The notes under the pieces were generated by a model. The model saw only the letters and a program-made list of their open reading frames with translations, searched no databases and was not told the DNA's origin. Made by a program: the position numbers and the translations under genes. A stretch of 64,000 nt of DNA from Streptomyces sp. Q6 (GTDB lineage Bacteria; Actinomycetota; Actinomycetes; Streptomycetales; Streptomycetaceae), in the NCBI RefSeq assembly GCF_036967205.1, contig NZ_CP146022.1:4030001-4094000 (forward strand), in the 5' to 3' direction. This document shows, piece after piece, positions 17,965-26,894 of this stretch (position 1 is the first letter of the stretch; each line of letters starts with the position of its first letter).

Positions 17965-19197
17965 TTACCCCGGCGGGCCCGCGGCGCTCGCCGCCACAGC
18001 GGTCCGCGACGCCCCGATCCGGTGCAGCGCCACCGCCCCGAGACCGCCCACCCCGGCCAGCGCCCACCACACGCCGTCGGACTCCATCAGCGCCCCGACG
18101 GCCAGGTTCCCGACGGTGATGCCGACCCCGCACACCGTGTTGTAGAGCCCGTAGTGCGTGGCGACCCAGCGCCCCCGCGCGAGCGAGACGACCGTGTCCA
18201 TCTCGAACGGGTAGAGCACGGCCGTCGCCGTAGCGAGCCCCGCCGCGCACAGCAGCAGACCGGCGATCCCGACCCACCCCGTGCCGCCCGCCGCCGGCAC
18301 CAGGAACGCCGCGCCCATCAGCGCGAGCCCCGCCACCAGGCACTGCTCCCGGCTCCAGGTCCGCCGGCACCGGTCGGTGATCCGCAGCTGCCCGGCGAGC
18401 GCCACCACCCCCGACACCACGAACAGCGCGCTGGTCGCGACCTGCCCGGCCGTCCCGTCGCCGACCAGCCGTTCCACGGTGAGCGGCAGCGCGAGGTAGA
18501 TCTGGAAGGACAGGACGTACGAGCAGGTCATCGCCAGCGAGAACAGCCAGAAGGCGCGGTTGCCGAGGACGCTCGCCCACTGCCCCCGGCCGTCGTCCCC
18601 GGACACGTCCGTACGCCGCCGCGCGGGCAGCCGGACCGTCTGCACGACGGAGAGCACCGCGAACAGGGTGGCCGACACCGCGCACGTCAGCCGGAAGTCG
18701 ACGCCGGTCAGGGCGAGCCCGACGAGCGGCCCGAGCAGGATCCCCGCCTGGTAGTAGACGTTGAACAGGGCGAACGCCTCGACCCTGCGCTCCTCCCCCG
18801 CCTCCCCGGCGACGTACGCGCGCACCGCCGGATTGAACAGCGCCCCCGCGAGCCCGGTCGCGACCGACGCCCCGATGAGCACCGGCAGCGTGTCGGCGAC
18901 GGCGAGCGCCCCGAACCCGGCCGTCCGCAGCGCGCATCCCGCGACGATCATCGGCTTGAACCCGAGCCGGTCCGCGAGCGCCCCGCCGACCAGGAACATC
19001 CCCTGCTGCGACAGGTTCCGTACGCCGAGCACGAGCCCCACGGCCCAGGCGGCGAGCGAGAGCCGGCCCGACAGATGCGCCGCGAGATACGGCATCAGCA
19101 TGTAGAAGCCGAGGTTGATGGAGAACTGGTTGACGAAGAGGAGCCGCACGGCGGGGTCGAACCGCCGTGTCCGGGCCATGAGTCGGGCGGCGGCCAT
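17965..19197 (-). CDS. MFS transporter
   Basis: A 410-residue major-facilitator protein with about 12 hydrophobic segments. The typical loop 2-3 sequence GGALADRLGFKPM and the TM4-5 region FNPAVRAYVAGEAG are present. Its ATG overlaps the TGA of the PLP-synthase gene by one base (TGATG at 19199-19195), so translation is coupled and the two products probably act together, for example exporting the amino acid made by the synthase. Substrate unknown. Confidence 0.9.
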   Translation of the reverse strand: MAAARLMARTRRFDPAVRLLFVNQFSINLGFYMLMPYLAAHLSGRLSLAAWAVGLVLGVRNLSQQGMFLVGGALADRLGFKPMIVAGCALRTAGFGALAVADTLPVLIGASVATGLAGALFNPAVRAYVAGEAGEERRVEAFALFNVYYQAGILLGPLVGLALTGVDFRLTCAVSATLFAVLSVVQTVRLPARRRTDVSGDDGRGQWASVLGNRAFWLFSLAMTCSYVLSFQIYLALPLTVERLVGDGTAGQVATSALFVVSGVVALAGQLRITDRCRRTWSREQCLVAGLALMGAAFLVPAAGGTGWVGIAGLLLCAAGLATATAVLYPFEMDTVVSLARGRWVATHYGLYNTVCGVGITVGNLAVGALMESDGVWWALAGVGGLGAVALHRIGASRTAVAASAAGPPG

Positions 19198-20228
19198 CAC
19201 CGCACCCCCGCCCGGCGGCGCGCCGTGTACGACCAGCCGGTGATCCCCGGCTCGGGGCCGGCGACCTCCCGCGGCGCGTGCGGCACCGCCGCGCCGAGCA
19301 GCCCGTGCCGCGCGCAGTACTCGTCGCTGAAGACGGTGTCGAAGTAGCGCTGCGGCCCGTCGGGGAACACGGCGACGATCCGCGTCCCCGCCGCCCGGGT
19401 CCGCGCCAGCCACCCGGCGACGAGCGCCACCGCCCCCACGCTCCAGCCGCCGGTCGCGAACTGCCGCCCGGCCAGCTCCCGCGCGCTGCGCACCGCTTCG
19501 GCCGGGCCGACCCAGTGGACCTCGTCGAAGGCGGCGTGGTCGACGTTCGAGGGGTGGATGGACGAGCCGAGCCCCCGCATCAGCCGGGGCCCCGCGGGCA
19601 GCCCGAAGATCGTCGAGGCGACGGAGTCGACGCCGACCAGCTCCAGGTCCGGCATCCGGTACCGCCCCCGCAGCGCCCGCGCGATCCCCGCCGAATGCCC
19701 GCCGGTCCCCACCGCGCACACGAGCACGTCGAACTCCCCCACCTGTTCGGCGAGTTCGGCCGCGAGACCGGTGTACGCGGCCGGGTTGTCGGGGTTGTGG
19801 TACTGGTTCGGGCACCAGGACCCGGGCAGTTCCGCCATGAGTTCGGCGACCCGCTCGACCCGCGCCTGCTGCCAGCCGCCCACCGGGTGCGGCGCGGCGA
19901 CGACGTGGACGCGGGCGCCGTGCGCGGCCAGCATGCGCTCCACGAGGGGTTCGAGCCCGGGGTCGGTGACGACGTGCACGGGGTGCCCGTAGTGCACCCC
20001 GGCCAGCGCGAGTCCGAGCCCGAGCGTGCCGGAGGTCGACTCGACGACGGCGCCGCCCGGCCGCAACTCCCCGCGTTCGCGGGCCCGTTCGACCATGTAC
20101 AGCGCGGCGCGGTCCTTGATGCCGCCGAAGTTGAAGCCTTCGAGTTTGGCCCAGTAGCCGTCGATCGCGAGCACGGGCGTGTTTCCCACGGCGGCCGGGG
20201 CGGCCGTGGGCTGAAGCTTTCCGAGCAT
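19197..20228 (-). CDS. PLP-dependent cysteine-synthase-family enzyme
   Basis: A 343-residue fold-type-II PLP enzyme. The PLP lysine is in [14 protein letters not shown] (family pattern GSxKDR). The cofactor phosphate loop is [15 protein letters not shown] and the substrate loop is [15 protein letters not shown]. It is related to cysteine synthase, cystathionine beta-synthase and specialised enzymes such as 2,3-diaminopropionate synthases. The replacement of the usual NPxGS by NFGGI argues against a housekeeping cysteine synthase. Translationally coupled to the MFS gene downstream. Confidence 0.85.
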   Translation of the reverse strand: MLGKLQPTAAPAAVGNTPVLAIDGYWAKLEGFNFGGIKDRAALYMVERARERGELRPGGAVVESTSGTLGLGLALAGVHYGHPVHVVTDPGLEPLVERMLAAHGARVHVVAAPHPVGGWQQARVERVAELMAELPGSWCPNQYHNPDNPAAYTGLAAELAEQVGEFDVLVCAVGTGGHSAGIARALRGRYRMPDLELVGVDSVASTIFGLPAGPRLMRGLGSSIHPSNVDHAAFDEVHWVGPAEAVRSARELAGRQFATGGWSVGAVALVAGWLARTRAAGTRIVAVFPDGPQRYFDTVFSDEYCARHGLLGAAVPHAPREVAGPEPGITGWSYTARRRAGVR

Positions 20229-20291
20229 GGGGTGGTGGTGGCCCTTCGGGTGTTCTGATCCGTCCTTCGGAGGTGCTGAGGCGGGCGGGCC

Positions 20292-20629
20292 TCAGTTCCG
20301 GTCGACGCCGAGGGCGATGAGCAGCCGGTGTCCCGCGGGAGGCGGCGGCGCGCGGCGCGGGCGGGGAGCCGTGGCGTACGCCACCGGCGACCAGGGGCGC
20401 CGCCGTGCCGGGCGGCCTGGGGTCCACCAGGACCGTCGGGCCGCTCCCGGTCGCCGGGCTGCGCGGCGGCGACGTGCTGCTCGGCGGGGGCGCACTGGTG
20501 GTGGTCGTGATGGGCGACGGCGCCGGTGTCGTACCCCTCGTGGCAGGAGCCGGAGAGGAACAGCGCGCACAGGGCGAGCAGCACGGTCAGCGCCGCCGCT
20601 CTCGTCCACCCTCGCCGCACGTCACTCAT
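20292..20629 (-). CDS. Small exported His-rich protein, probable frame break
   Basis: The N-terminus (MSDVRRGWTRAAALTVLLAL onward) is a signal peptide ending near SGSCHEGYD, followed by a histidine run (VAHHDHHQCAPAEQ). In the initial frame the end is unnatural and runs on into the next gene. Shifting back one base between about 20390 and 20480 gives a natural end, PAGHRLLIALGVDRN, with a stop at 20292. One lost base would explain this. Function unknown; the signal peptide and metal-like His cluster are the only readable traits. Confidence 0.55.
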
Positions 20630-20673
20630 CGTCCGGACGAGACTACGACGCGTGACGGAACAACGGCAAAAAC

Positions 20674-20713
20674 GAACCGGGCCCGGAATCTCGAAAGATT
20701 CCGGGCCCGGTTC
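20674..20713 (-). terminator. Rho-independent terminator after tRNA-fMet
   Basis: A perfect 18-bp inverted repeat (GAACCGGGCCCGGAATCT) with a CGAA loop. On the minus strand it is followed within four bases by a run of five T (complement of 20668-20672). It lies 5 bp past the tRNA 3' end. Confidence 0.9.
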
Positions 20714-20718
20714 TTCAG

Positions 20719-20792
20719 TAGCGGGGACAGGATTTGAACCTGCGACCTCTGGGTTATGAGCCCAGCGAGCTACCGAGCTGCTCCACCCCGCG
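20719..20792 (-). tRNA. tRNA-fMet (CAT), initiator
   Basis: 74 nt with a full cloverleaf and anticodon CAT in CTCATAA. Two initiator marks are visible: three consecutive G:C pairs at the base of the anticodon loop (CTGGG / CCCAG) and an unpaired 1:72 position (C opposite T). No encoded CCA. Confidence 0.95.
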
Positions 20793-20848
20793 CCGTTGAA
20801 TGCAACTCTACGCCATCAGGAGCAGTGAGGCGAATCCGTTCAGACGGG

Positions 20849-22078
20849 TCAGGCGGACTGCGCGTGGGTGAGGGTCTCCCAGGCGACGAACAGGTCGTCC
20901 GTGCCCTCGGGCCGCTGCTTGCGGGTGAGCGCCTGCGTCTGCGGGAGATCCATCTTCAGCCGCCCCTGGAGGTGGCTGAGCCCCACCTCCGTGTCGGGGC
21001 CCATGTCCCGCTGCACCTTCCCGCCGCACAGCCACGCGGGGGCGGCGGCGCCCAGCTGGTACTTGGAGTGGAATTCGAGGGCGGCCGCGAGCCGGTCCTT
21101 CACCTCTCCGTACAGGTCGACGCCCTGGTGCCAGGCGGTCTCGGCGATGTGCGAGGTCGCGGCGAGGGAGTAGCTGGCGTGCTTGAAGTTGCGGCAGGTC
21201 TCCTGGGCGAGGCCGTTCTTGAAGGTGGACTGCCCGAACCAGTACGTCCGCAGCTCCGCCGGGGTGTCGATGTCGCTGCCGGCCGGCTTCACCGGCAGCG
21301 CCCCGTCCGACTCCAGGTAGAAGTAGGCGGGCACCCGCGTACGGAAGTGTCCGACGGCCTTGTCGAAGGCGGCCTGGTCGTTCAGGTAGACGGCCATGCT
21401 CATGGTCGCGTCGGCCATGACCAGGTCCCAGTTGCCGTTGAAGTCGGCGGAGCCCGTCTCGACCACCGGCAGGTAGGCCTCCCGCAGCATCCGCTGGAAC
21501 TTGAGCTCCTCGCCGTCCGGCCAGCCGTCGTACGTGTACTGCATCAGCTCGCCGGCCTTCGCCCAGGAGGTGGCGGCCCAGGCGGTCTGGAGTCCGGCGT
21601 TGCCCTCGGTGTGCTCCTTCACGGTGCCCGCCCAGGCGTCCATGATCTGCACGGCCTTGTCCGCGTGGGCCTTCTCGCCGGTGATGTTCCACAGGAGTGC
21701 CTGCGTGTAGGCGGCGATGGCGTCCTCGCGCTCCTCGACGCAGCCCTGTCCCGGGCGGGTGTCGGGCGGGCACTCCACCACGTCGTACGGCTTCGCCCTG
21801 TAGTCGAGGTCGGCGTACTTGCTGCCGCTCATCTCCTTGTACGCCGACAGCCACGGCTCTTCCTCGCGGGCCACGTGGTCGCGGGCCGAGGTGAGCTGCG
21901 CCTTGTCGACCAGGACACCGGGGTGGGCGAAGGGAGCGCCGGAGGGGCGGGGGTCGGGGTGCGCGGCGACGTCCGCGCCGACGGACCCCGCCGACGAGCC
22001 GCAGGCGGTCGCCGCCCAGGCGAGGACGGGGACGAGGGTCCCCAGAAGAACGCGTCGCGTCCGCGGGCCCGCTGCCAT
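20849..22078 (-). CDS. Secreted alginate-lyase-family lipoprotein
   Basis: A 409-residue protein. The N-terminus is a signal peptide with a possible lipobox (AWAATACGSS). The mature part is all-helical and fits the alginate lyase (PL5-like, PF05426) toroid. Conserved-looking stretches are NGNWDLVMADATMSMAVYL and NFKHASYSLAATSHIAETAW, containing the Asn/His/Tyr residues expected in the catalytic cleft. Probable role: cleavage of an acidic extracellular polysaccharide by beta-elimination. Substrate not established. It follows tRNA-fMet in the downstream direction on the opposite side and stands alone. Confidence 0.82.
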   Translation of the reverse strand: MAAGPRTRRVLLGTLVPVLAWAATACGSSAGSVGADVAAHPDPRPSGAPFAHPGVLVDKAQLTSARDHVAREEEPWLSAYKEMSGSKYADLDYRAKPYDVVECPPDTRPGQGCVEEREDAIAAYTQALLWNITGEKAHADKAVQIMDAWAGTVKEHTEGNAGLQTAWAATSWAKAGELMQYTYDGWPDGEELKFQRMLREAYLPVVETGSADFNGNWDLVMADATMSMAVYLNDQAAFDKAVGHFRTRVPAYFYLESDGALPVKPAGSDIDTPAELRTYWFGQSTFKNGLAQETCRNFKHASYSLAATSHIAETAWHQGVDLYGEVKDRLAAALEFHSKYQLGAAAPAWLCGGKVQRDMGPDTEVGLSHLQGRLKMDLPQTQALTRKQRPEGTDDLFVAWETLTHAQSA

Positions 22079-22225
22079 GCAACACCTCCGGTTCGGTCAC
22101 TGGAAGCCTGACCTGTGCGGACGGTGGCCGCAGGATCTGTTGCGCCGGTCGGGAGCGGTGCTCGCGTCAAGATTGCTTAAAGCGCCGGTCGTGCGCGGGG
22201 CGCCGGGGCGGCTCGGGAGCCGCTC

Positions 22226-22273
22226 GGGTCGGCGCGCGGGGTGACATACGGGTCGGCGCGCGGGGTGACGTGC
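22226..22273. repeat. 24-bp direct tandem duplication
   Basis: Two adjacent near-identical copies of GGGTCGGCGCGCGGGGTGAC plus four bases (tail ATAC in the first copy, GTGC in the second), just past the stop of the TauE/SafE gene. No function suggested. Confidence 0.7.
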
Positions 22274-22276
22274 GGG

Positions 22277-23007
22277 CTACAGCCCCCACAGTCCTTTGGC
22301 CACGGCCACGCAGCCGCCGACCAGCGCGAGGCCGAGCACCATGCCGCGCAGACCGCGGTCCGGGACCCGGCCGGACAGGCCCCACCCGGCGAGCCCGCCC
22401 ACGACCAGGGCGCCGCCCGCAGCCCACCACGTCCCGCGGTCGAGGCCGGGCAGCCCGCCCGCCGCGATCGAGACGACGTTCACCACGACCCCGTAGAACT
22501 GCGCGTTCGGCACGAACTCCCGCATGGACCAGCCCGCGTTGACGCCGTACAGCGACATCGGCGGCCCGCCCACACCGGCCGCCGCGTTCATGAAGCCGCC
22601 CGCTCCCCGGCGGCGACCGCGCCGCCGGTGCCGCCGAGCGCGGGCAGCCGCAGGCCGCGGGCGACCAGGGCCACGGCGAGGCACACCAGCGCGCCGAGGA
22701 CGATCATCAGGACGGGTTCCGGCAGCCGGGCCGCCGCCCACGTCCCGACCGGAACCGTGCACACGGACGCCGCGACGAACGGCAGCATCGCCCGCAGCCG
22801 CACCCGCTGCCAGCTGCCGACCAGGCCCGCGCAACTCGCCAGCCCCGCACCGCAGTTGGCGAGGAGCACCCCGTCGGTCGGGCCGAGGAGCAGCACCAGG
22901 GCGGGCGCGGCGATCAGCGCGAACCCCATGCCGGTCAGCCACTGGGCGCACCCGGCGACCGCCACCAGCACGGCCAGCGCCAGCTCGCCCGCCCCGCCCA
23001 TGCGCAC
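22277..23007 (-). CDS. TauE/SafE-family sulfite exporter-like permease, one frame break
   Basis: About 243 residues across one break. The N-terminal half has repeated hydrophobic helices (LVAVAGCAQWLTGMGFALIA, then ALVLLLGPTDGVLLANCGAG). The second half starts at GFMNAAAGVGGPPMSLYG, the diagnostic second repeat of this family. The first frame stops at TGA around 22589. Restoring one base near 22595-22598 joins GERA to GFMNAAAG. The family exports sulfite or sulfonates across the membrane. Start GTG 23007 or ATG 23001. Confidence 0.8.
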
Positions 23008-23023
23008 GCACCCCTGTCGCCGA

Positions 23024-23399
23024 TCACCGTCCGGCGGAGCGTACGTCGGTCATCACGTCGACGAACAGGGCGCCGCCCGACAGGGCGGCGAGCCCCGGCC
23101 TGTACGTGACGCAGCCCGTGCGGTCCCGCGGCGTACAGCGGGCCCGTGCCTCGCCGCGCGCGCCGGCCGCGCCGCGACCGTAGGGCGCCCTCGGTCTCCT
23201 CGGGTCCGGGCTCAGCCGGCGGATCGCGAGCCGTTCCTCCCGCGGCCGGCACCCGAAGTCCAGGACGACGTCCGTCCCCAGGCGCGGTGCTCCAGGGCGA
23301 GCCGCAGCGGCCGTCCTTCGCGGACGTCCCGCTTCCCGCACGGGCCCGGGTCGTCCTCCCGGCCCCCGGCAGGCCGACCATCGGGAACAGCGTCGTCAT
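23024..23399 (-). pseudogene. Decayed P-loop NTPase/kinase-like gene
   Basis: Fragments of an AAA-type small kinase lie in three frames. MTTLFPMVGLPGAGRTTRAR carries a Walker A with the catalytic Lys changed to Arg. GKRDVREGRPLRLALEHRA follows in a second frame and LGTDVVLDFGCRPREERLAI in a third. About 25 residues expected between the first two pieces are missing, and the C-terminal half is not recognisable. Two frame slips plus an internal deletion and a lost Walker lysine suggest true decay rather than only sequencing error. Confidence 0.65.
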
Positions 23400-23440
23400 C
23401 CGCTGAATCGTTCAGGCAACGCGGGCGGCGGGCAACCGTG

Positions 23441-25126
23441 TCACCGGACCGCCGCCGCCTTCCTGACGTGCAGCACATGCCCTTCCAGCGGCAGCGGCGA
23501 GCGCCCCGCCAGTTCGAGGCCCGCGTCCGCGAACAGCCGCGCGTAGTGGGCGGCCTGGCGCTCGCGGCCGCCGACGTTGCACATCATGTGGAGGTCCCAC
23601 GCGGTGGCCAGCGAGGGCGATCCGTCGGTGGGCAGGACGCGTTCGACGACGAGCAGGTCGGCGTGGTCGGGCATCGCGCGGGCGCAGTGCCGCAGGATCT
23701 CGCGGCAGCGGTCGTCGTCCCAGTCGTGCAGGACACGGGACAGTACGTAGATGTCGCCGCCTTCGGGTACGTCGGCGAAGTCACCGGCGCGGAAGGCGCA
23801 CCGGTCGGCGTGCCCCGCCTGCGCCATCCGGTGGCGGGCCGCTTCGACGGCGTGCGGGCGTTCGAGGAGGATCCCGTTCAGGCGCGGGTGCGCGGTGAGA
23901 ACCCGGCCGAGGAGTTCGCCGTTGCCGCCCGCGATGTCGACCACGGTCGCCCCGTCGGCCGCGGCGGTGAACGCCGGATGCGCGGGGACCGGGTCGAACA
24001 TGGCGGCCCCCGCGGCCATCGATTGGTCGAACAGCGCGGCGAGTTCGGGGTCCCGCGCGAAGTGGTCGAAGTGGTTCTCGCCGAAGTGGTGCTCGAACGC
24101 GACCTCTCCCGTCCGCACGGTGTGCCCGAGCCCCGCGAACGACTGGTAGAACGGTCCGCCGTACATCAGCGCCAGCGCCCGCATCGACCCCGCGGCGCCC
24201 GTCCGCAGCAGCCCGCCGATCTCGGTGAGCCGGAACCCGTCGTGCGTCTCGGCCACCGCGCCCACCATCGCGAGATAGCGCAGCAGCGTCGCCAGGTTCC
24301 GGGGCCGCGCCCCGACCGCCGCCGCGATCTCCTCGACGCCCGTCCCCCGCTCGGTGTCCAGGGCGTCGGCGACCCCGAGCCGCGCGAACGCGGCCAGCGC
24401 CTGCGTCGTCCACGCCCCGGTCAGCAGCCGCAGCAGCGCCTCCGAGGGCTGCCGGGCCCGGTGCGCGTCGAGGTGGGCGGCGAGGATGTCCCGGTAGTCG
24501 CCGGGGGCGTACAGCTCCACGCGCCCGTACCCGGCCTTGGCCTCGGCGGACGTGGCGAAGTAGAAGACCGTGCCGTTCTCGTGCGGGTTGTAGCCGCCGC
24601 CGTCGGGCACGGCCCCGTACCGTCCGAACGCCGCGCACAGACCGCGCAGCACCAGCGGGTCAGGGACCGACACGTCGAAGGCGACGTGCGCCTCGTGCTG
24701 CCGCTCCCGCTCGTACGCCGCGACCTCCTCAAGGCCCGACCCCGGCGGCACGGCGAGCGCGAACACCTCGACGACCCGCTTCGCGCCGTCGGCCCCGGTC
24801 ACGGCGGGCCGCAGGATGCCGACGTCCAGTTCGGCGACCGGCCGCCGGTGCCGCGCCGCGAGCCGCTCCCGTACGACGACGCTCGGCCACGGCGGGGCGT
24901 CCGCGACGAGCCCGCAGCCGGCCAGCAGCTCCGTCAGCTCCGTCTCGTCCGAGGGGAAGACGAGCAGCGCCGCGTGCGAGAACCGGCAGCGCTCCACGAG
25001 CGCCCGCAGCTCCGGACCGTCGAGTCCGGGCAGCAGCAGCGGCAGGAGCGTGGTGGTGTCCTGCTCCTTGACGAAGTCGACCGCCGCGCGCAGGCGGGAC
25101 GTGTCACCGGACAACGTCGTGATCAT
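23441..25126 (-). CDS. SAM-dependent O-methyltransferase with ~240-residue N-terminal extension
   Basis: A 561-residue protein. The C-terminal ~330 residues are a class-I O-methyltransferase of the plant-COMT/polyketide type. They start with a dimerisation winged helix (LLTGAWTTQALAAFARLGVA). The SAM motif VVDIAGGNGELLGRVL and the catalytic-region motif VLSRVLHDWDDDRCREIL follow. The N-terminal ~240 residues are an unassigned alpha/beta region (SHAALLVFPSDETELTELLA, then HVAFDVSVPDPLVLRGL). It ends 41 bp downstream of the flavin hydroxylase gene, so the two likely modify one aromatic substrate in sequence. Start ATG 25126 follows GAGGGAACC. Confidence 0.83.
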   Translation of the reverse strand: MITTLSGDTSRLRAAVDFVKEQDTTTLLPLLLPGLDGPELRALVERCRFSHAALLVFPSDETELTELLAGCGLVADAPPWPSVVVRERLAARHRRPVAELDVGILRPAVTGADGAKRVVEVFALAVPPGSGLEEVAAYERERQHEAHVAFDVSVPDPLVLRGLCAAFGRYGAVPDGGGYNPHENGTVFYFATSAEAKAGYGRVELYAPGDYRDILAAHLDAHRARQPSEALLRLLTGAWTTQALAAFARLGVADALDTERGTGVEEIAAAVGARPRNLATLLRYLAMVGAVAETHDGFRLTEIGGLLRTGAAGSMRALALMYGGPFYQSFAGLGHTVRTGEVAFEHHFGENHFDHFARDPELAALFDQSMAAGAAMFDPVPAHPAFTAAADGATVVDIAGGNGELLGRVLTAHPRLNGILLERPHAVEAARHRMAQAGHADRCAFRAGDFADVPEGGDIYVLSRVLHDWDDDRCREILRHCARAMPDHADLLVVERVLPTDGSPSLATAWDLHMMCNVGGRERQAAHYARLFADAGLELAGRSPLPLEGHVLHVRKAAAVR

Positions 25127-25167
25127 GACGAGGGAACCCTCTTTCGGGGCGTACGAGGAGATGGAGT

Positions 25168-26367
25168 TCAGACGCCGACGTAGTGCTCGGCGAACCAGTC
25201 CTGCTGGCTGCGCGACGTCCGCAGCGAGGCGAGTCGCGAGCGCCGCAGGGAGTTGTGGAACAGGGCCTCGCCGTCGGAGCCGGCCGGGCCGTGCAGCAGC
25301 CCGACCATCCAGTGCGAGAACTCCTGGGCCCGCCAGATGCGGGCGAGGCACCGCGCGGAGTACGCGCCGATCCCGGCGCTGTCACCGCGCCGGAGGTCGT
25401 CGGTGAGGGCACGGGCGAGGAGCTCCGCCTCGAGGACCGCGAGATTGGCGCCCTTCGCGGCGGACGGGCTGATCAGGCTCGCGGCGTCGCCCACCAGGAA
25501 CAGCGCACCGTGGCGCAGCGGTTCGAGGACGTCGGACTCCAGGTCGACGACGGTCCGCTGGACGACGGGGCCGCGCAGCAGCGCCCCGTACTTCTCCTCG
25601 CCCATCCGCAGCGCCAGCTCGTCCCAGATCCGGTCCTCGGACCAGGCGTCGGCCGGAGTGCCCCGCTCGCACTGGAGGTAGTAGCGGGTGATCTCGCTGG
25701 TGCGCGCCATGTGCCCGGCGAAGCCCCGCTCGTGCACGGCGTACCCGACGGCGTCCAGGCTGGGCGGCGCCTCGGCCAGCAGCCCGAGCCAGGTCACCCC
25801 GTGGTCGCGCTGGTGGCGACGGACCGATCCGTCCGGGAGCGAGCGCCGGGCCGCACCGTGGCGCCCGTCGCAGCCGGCCACGTACCGCGCCCGCCAGGTC
25901 CCGGGCCGCCCGTCGGCCGCCCGTACGGAGACCGAGGGGCGGCGCGTGTCGGCGTCGCGCACGGCCAGGGCCTCCACCCCGAACTCGACCCGCCCGCCGC
26001 GCTGTTCGAACCGCGCCAGCAGATCGCCGACCAGCTCCTGCTGCGGATACACCGTGTGCCGCTCGCGCCGCCCGAGCCCGCTGTAGTCGAGCCGGAACCG
26101 CCCGTCCGCGGACCGGAACTCGCAGGTGCTGTGCGGCTGCCCGCGCAGCGCGATGCCCTCGGCGAGCCCGTTGCGTTCGAGGACCCGCACGGTGTGGGCG
26201 GCCAGGAATCCGGCCCGCGCCCGCGCGTGCAGCCGGGCACGCTCCGCCCGCTCAAGGACGACGCAGTCGATCCCGCTGTCCTGAAGAAGATTGCCGAGCA
26301 CGAGCCCGGCCGGTCCGGCGCCGAGGATGACCACTTCGGCAACTGCCGGCATCTGCCCGTCTGTCAC
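25168..26367 (-). CDS. FAD-dependent aromatic hydroxylase (PobA-like)
   Basis: 399 residues of the p-hydroxybenzoate-hydroxylase class. Motifs: EVVILGAGPAGLVLGN (FAD Rossmann), CDGRHGAARRSLP (the DG motif) and LVGDAASLISPSAAKGANLA (the FAD/ribityl GD motif). Overall length matches PobA. The likely reaction is NADPH- and O2-dependent ortho-hydroxylation of a phenolic acid. Start GTG 26367 is taken because a TAGTAT box lies nine bases upstream, implying a leaderless transcript; ATG 26352 is the alternative. Forms a two-gene unit with the methyltransferase downstream. Confidence 0.85.
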   Translation of the reverse strand: MTDGQMPAVAEVVILGAGPAGLVLGNLLQDSGIDCVVLERAERARLHARARAGFLAAHTVRVLERNGLAEGIALRGQPHSTCEFRSADGRFRLDYSGLGRRERHTVYPQQELVGDLLARFEQRGGRVEFGVEALAVRDADTRRPSVSVRAADGRPGTWRARYVAGCDGRHGAARRSLPDGSVRRHQRDHGVTWLGLLAEAPPSLDAVGYAVHERGFAGHMARTSEITRYYLQCERGTPADAWSEDRIWDELALRMGEEKYGALLRGPVVQRTVVDLESDVLEPLRHGALFLVGDAASLISPSAAKGANLAVLEAELLARALTDDLRRGDSAGIGAYSARCLARIWRAQEFSHWMVGLLHGPAGSDGEALFHNSLRRSRLASLRTSRSQQDWFAEHYVGV

Positions 26368-26375
26368 GAGACCGG

Positions 26376-26427
26376 ATACTAAGTGGGCCAAAGTGCCTAG
26401 CTGATCAGAAATCACCTGAATGATCAG
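26376..26427 (-). promoter_or_regulatory. Candidate leaderless promoter and palindromic operator of the hydroxylase gene
   Basis: TAGTAT (minus strand, 26381-26376) is a good -10 box placed about nine bases before the GTG start. Upstream lies a perfect 7-bp inverted repeat CTGATCA (26401-26407) and TGATCAG (26421-26427), 13 bp apart and overlapping the expected -35 position. This is the geometry of a repressor operator of the TetR/MarR kind. No cognate regulator gene is adjacent. Confidence 0.5.
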
Positions 26428-26540
26428 ATAGCGGTCAGAGGAAACAAAGAGGGGCCCGGCCCGCCCACCGCTTTAGACCTGACGGGTGGGTGCCTTTCCT
26501 CTCCCGTATCTGCCCGGACTCGGCGGCCGTTGTACCCGGC

Positions 26541-26831
26541 ATGACCTCAACTCGACGAGCCATCACCGCGGTCCTGCTCGCAGTCGGAGCCACCGCGATC
26601 GCCATGCCGACCGCCGGGGCCGCTCCGCTCCCGCTGACCGGTGAGGGCAGCGACGCCATCTCCCCCGTCGCGACGCTTGACTCGGTGTCCACCATGGCGA
26701 TCCCCGCCGAGCACCGCGGCGACCTGCCCACCACGGCCGGCCAGCTCTCCGGGCTCGACCGGCTGAACGAACTGCACCAGCTCACGGACCTGGTGGCCCC
26801 GGTCACCAACATGGTCCCGTCGGTCCAGTAG
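26541..26831 (+). CDS. Small secreted protein, unknown function
   Basis: 96 residues: a signal peptide (RRAITAVLLAVGATAIAMPT) with probable cleavage after AGA, then a short Ser/Leu-rich mature part (DSVSTMAIPAEHRGDLPTTA, ending LVAPVTNMVPSVQ). No recognised domain and no Cys. It faces the rodlin gene convergently, with a shared hairpin between them. Similar short exported proteins occur next to chaplins elsewhere in this window, so a surface role is possible but unproven. Confidence 0.7.
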   Translation: MTSTRRAITAVLLAVGATAIAMPTAGAAPLPLTGEGSDAISPVATLDSVSTMAIPAEHRGDLPTTAGQLSGLDRLNELHQLTDLVAPVTNMVPSVQ

Positions 26832-26849
26832 AGACCCACCAGGCACACG

Positions 26850-26888
26850 GGAAGGGCGGCGGATCGCACGCGATCCGCCGCCCCTTCC
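26850..26888. terminator. Bidirectional hairpin between convergent genes
   Basis: GGAAGGGCGGCGGATCG and its complement (one bulged C) around a CACG loop, lying between the small secreted protein and the rodlin stop codons. No strong T-run on either side. Confidence 0.75.
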
Positions 26889-26894
26889 GGTTGT

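Noticed and set aside
19580-20629. Single 349-residue protein joining the small exported protein to the PLP-synthase region
   Set aside because: After the signal peptide the frame is Arg/Pro-rich and antisense-like, and overlaps a strong PLP-enzyme gene in another frame.
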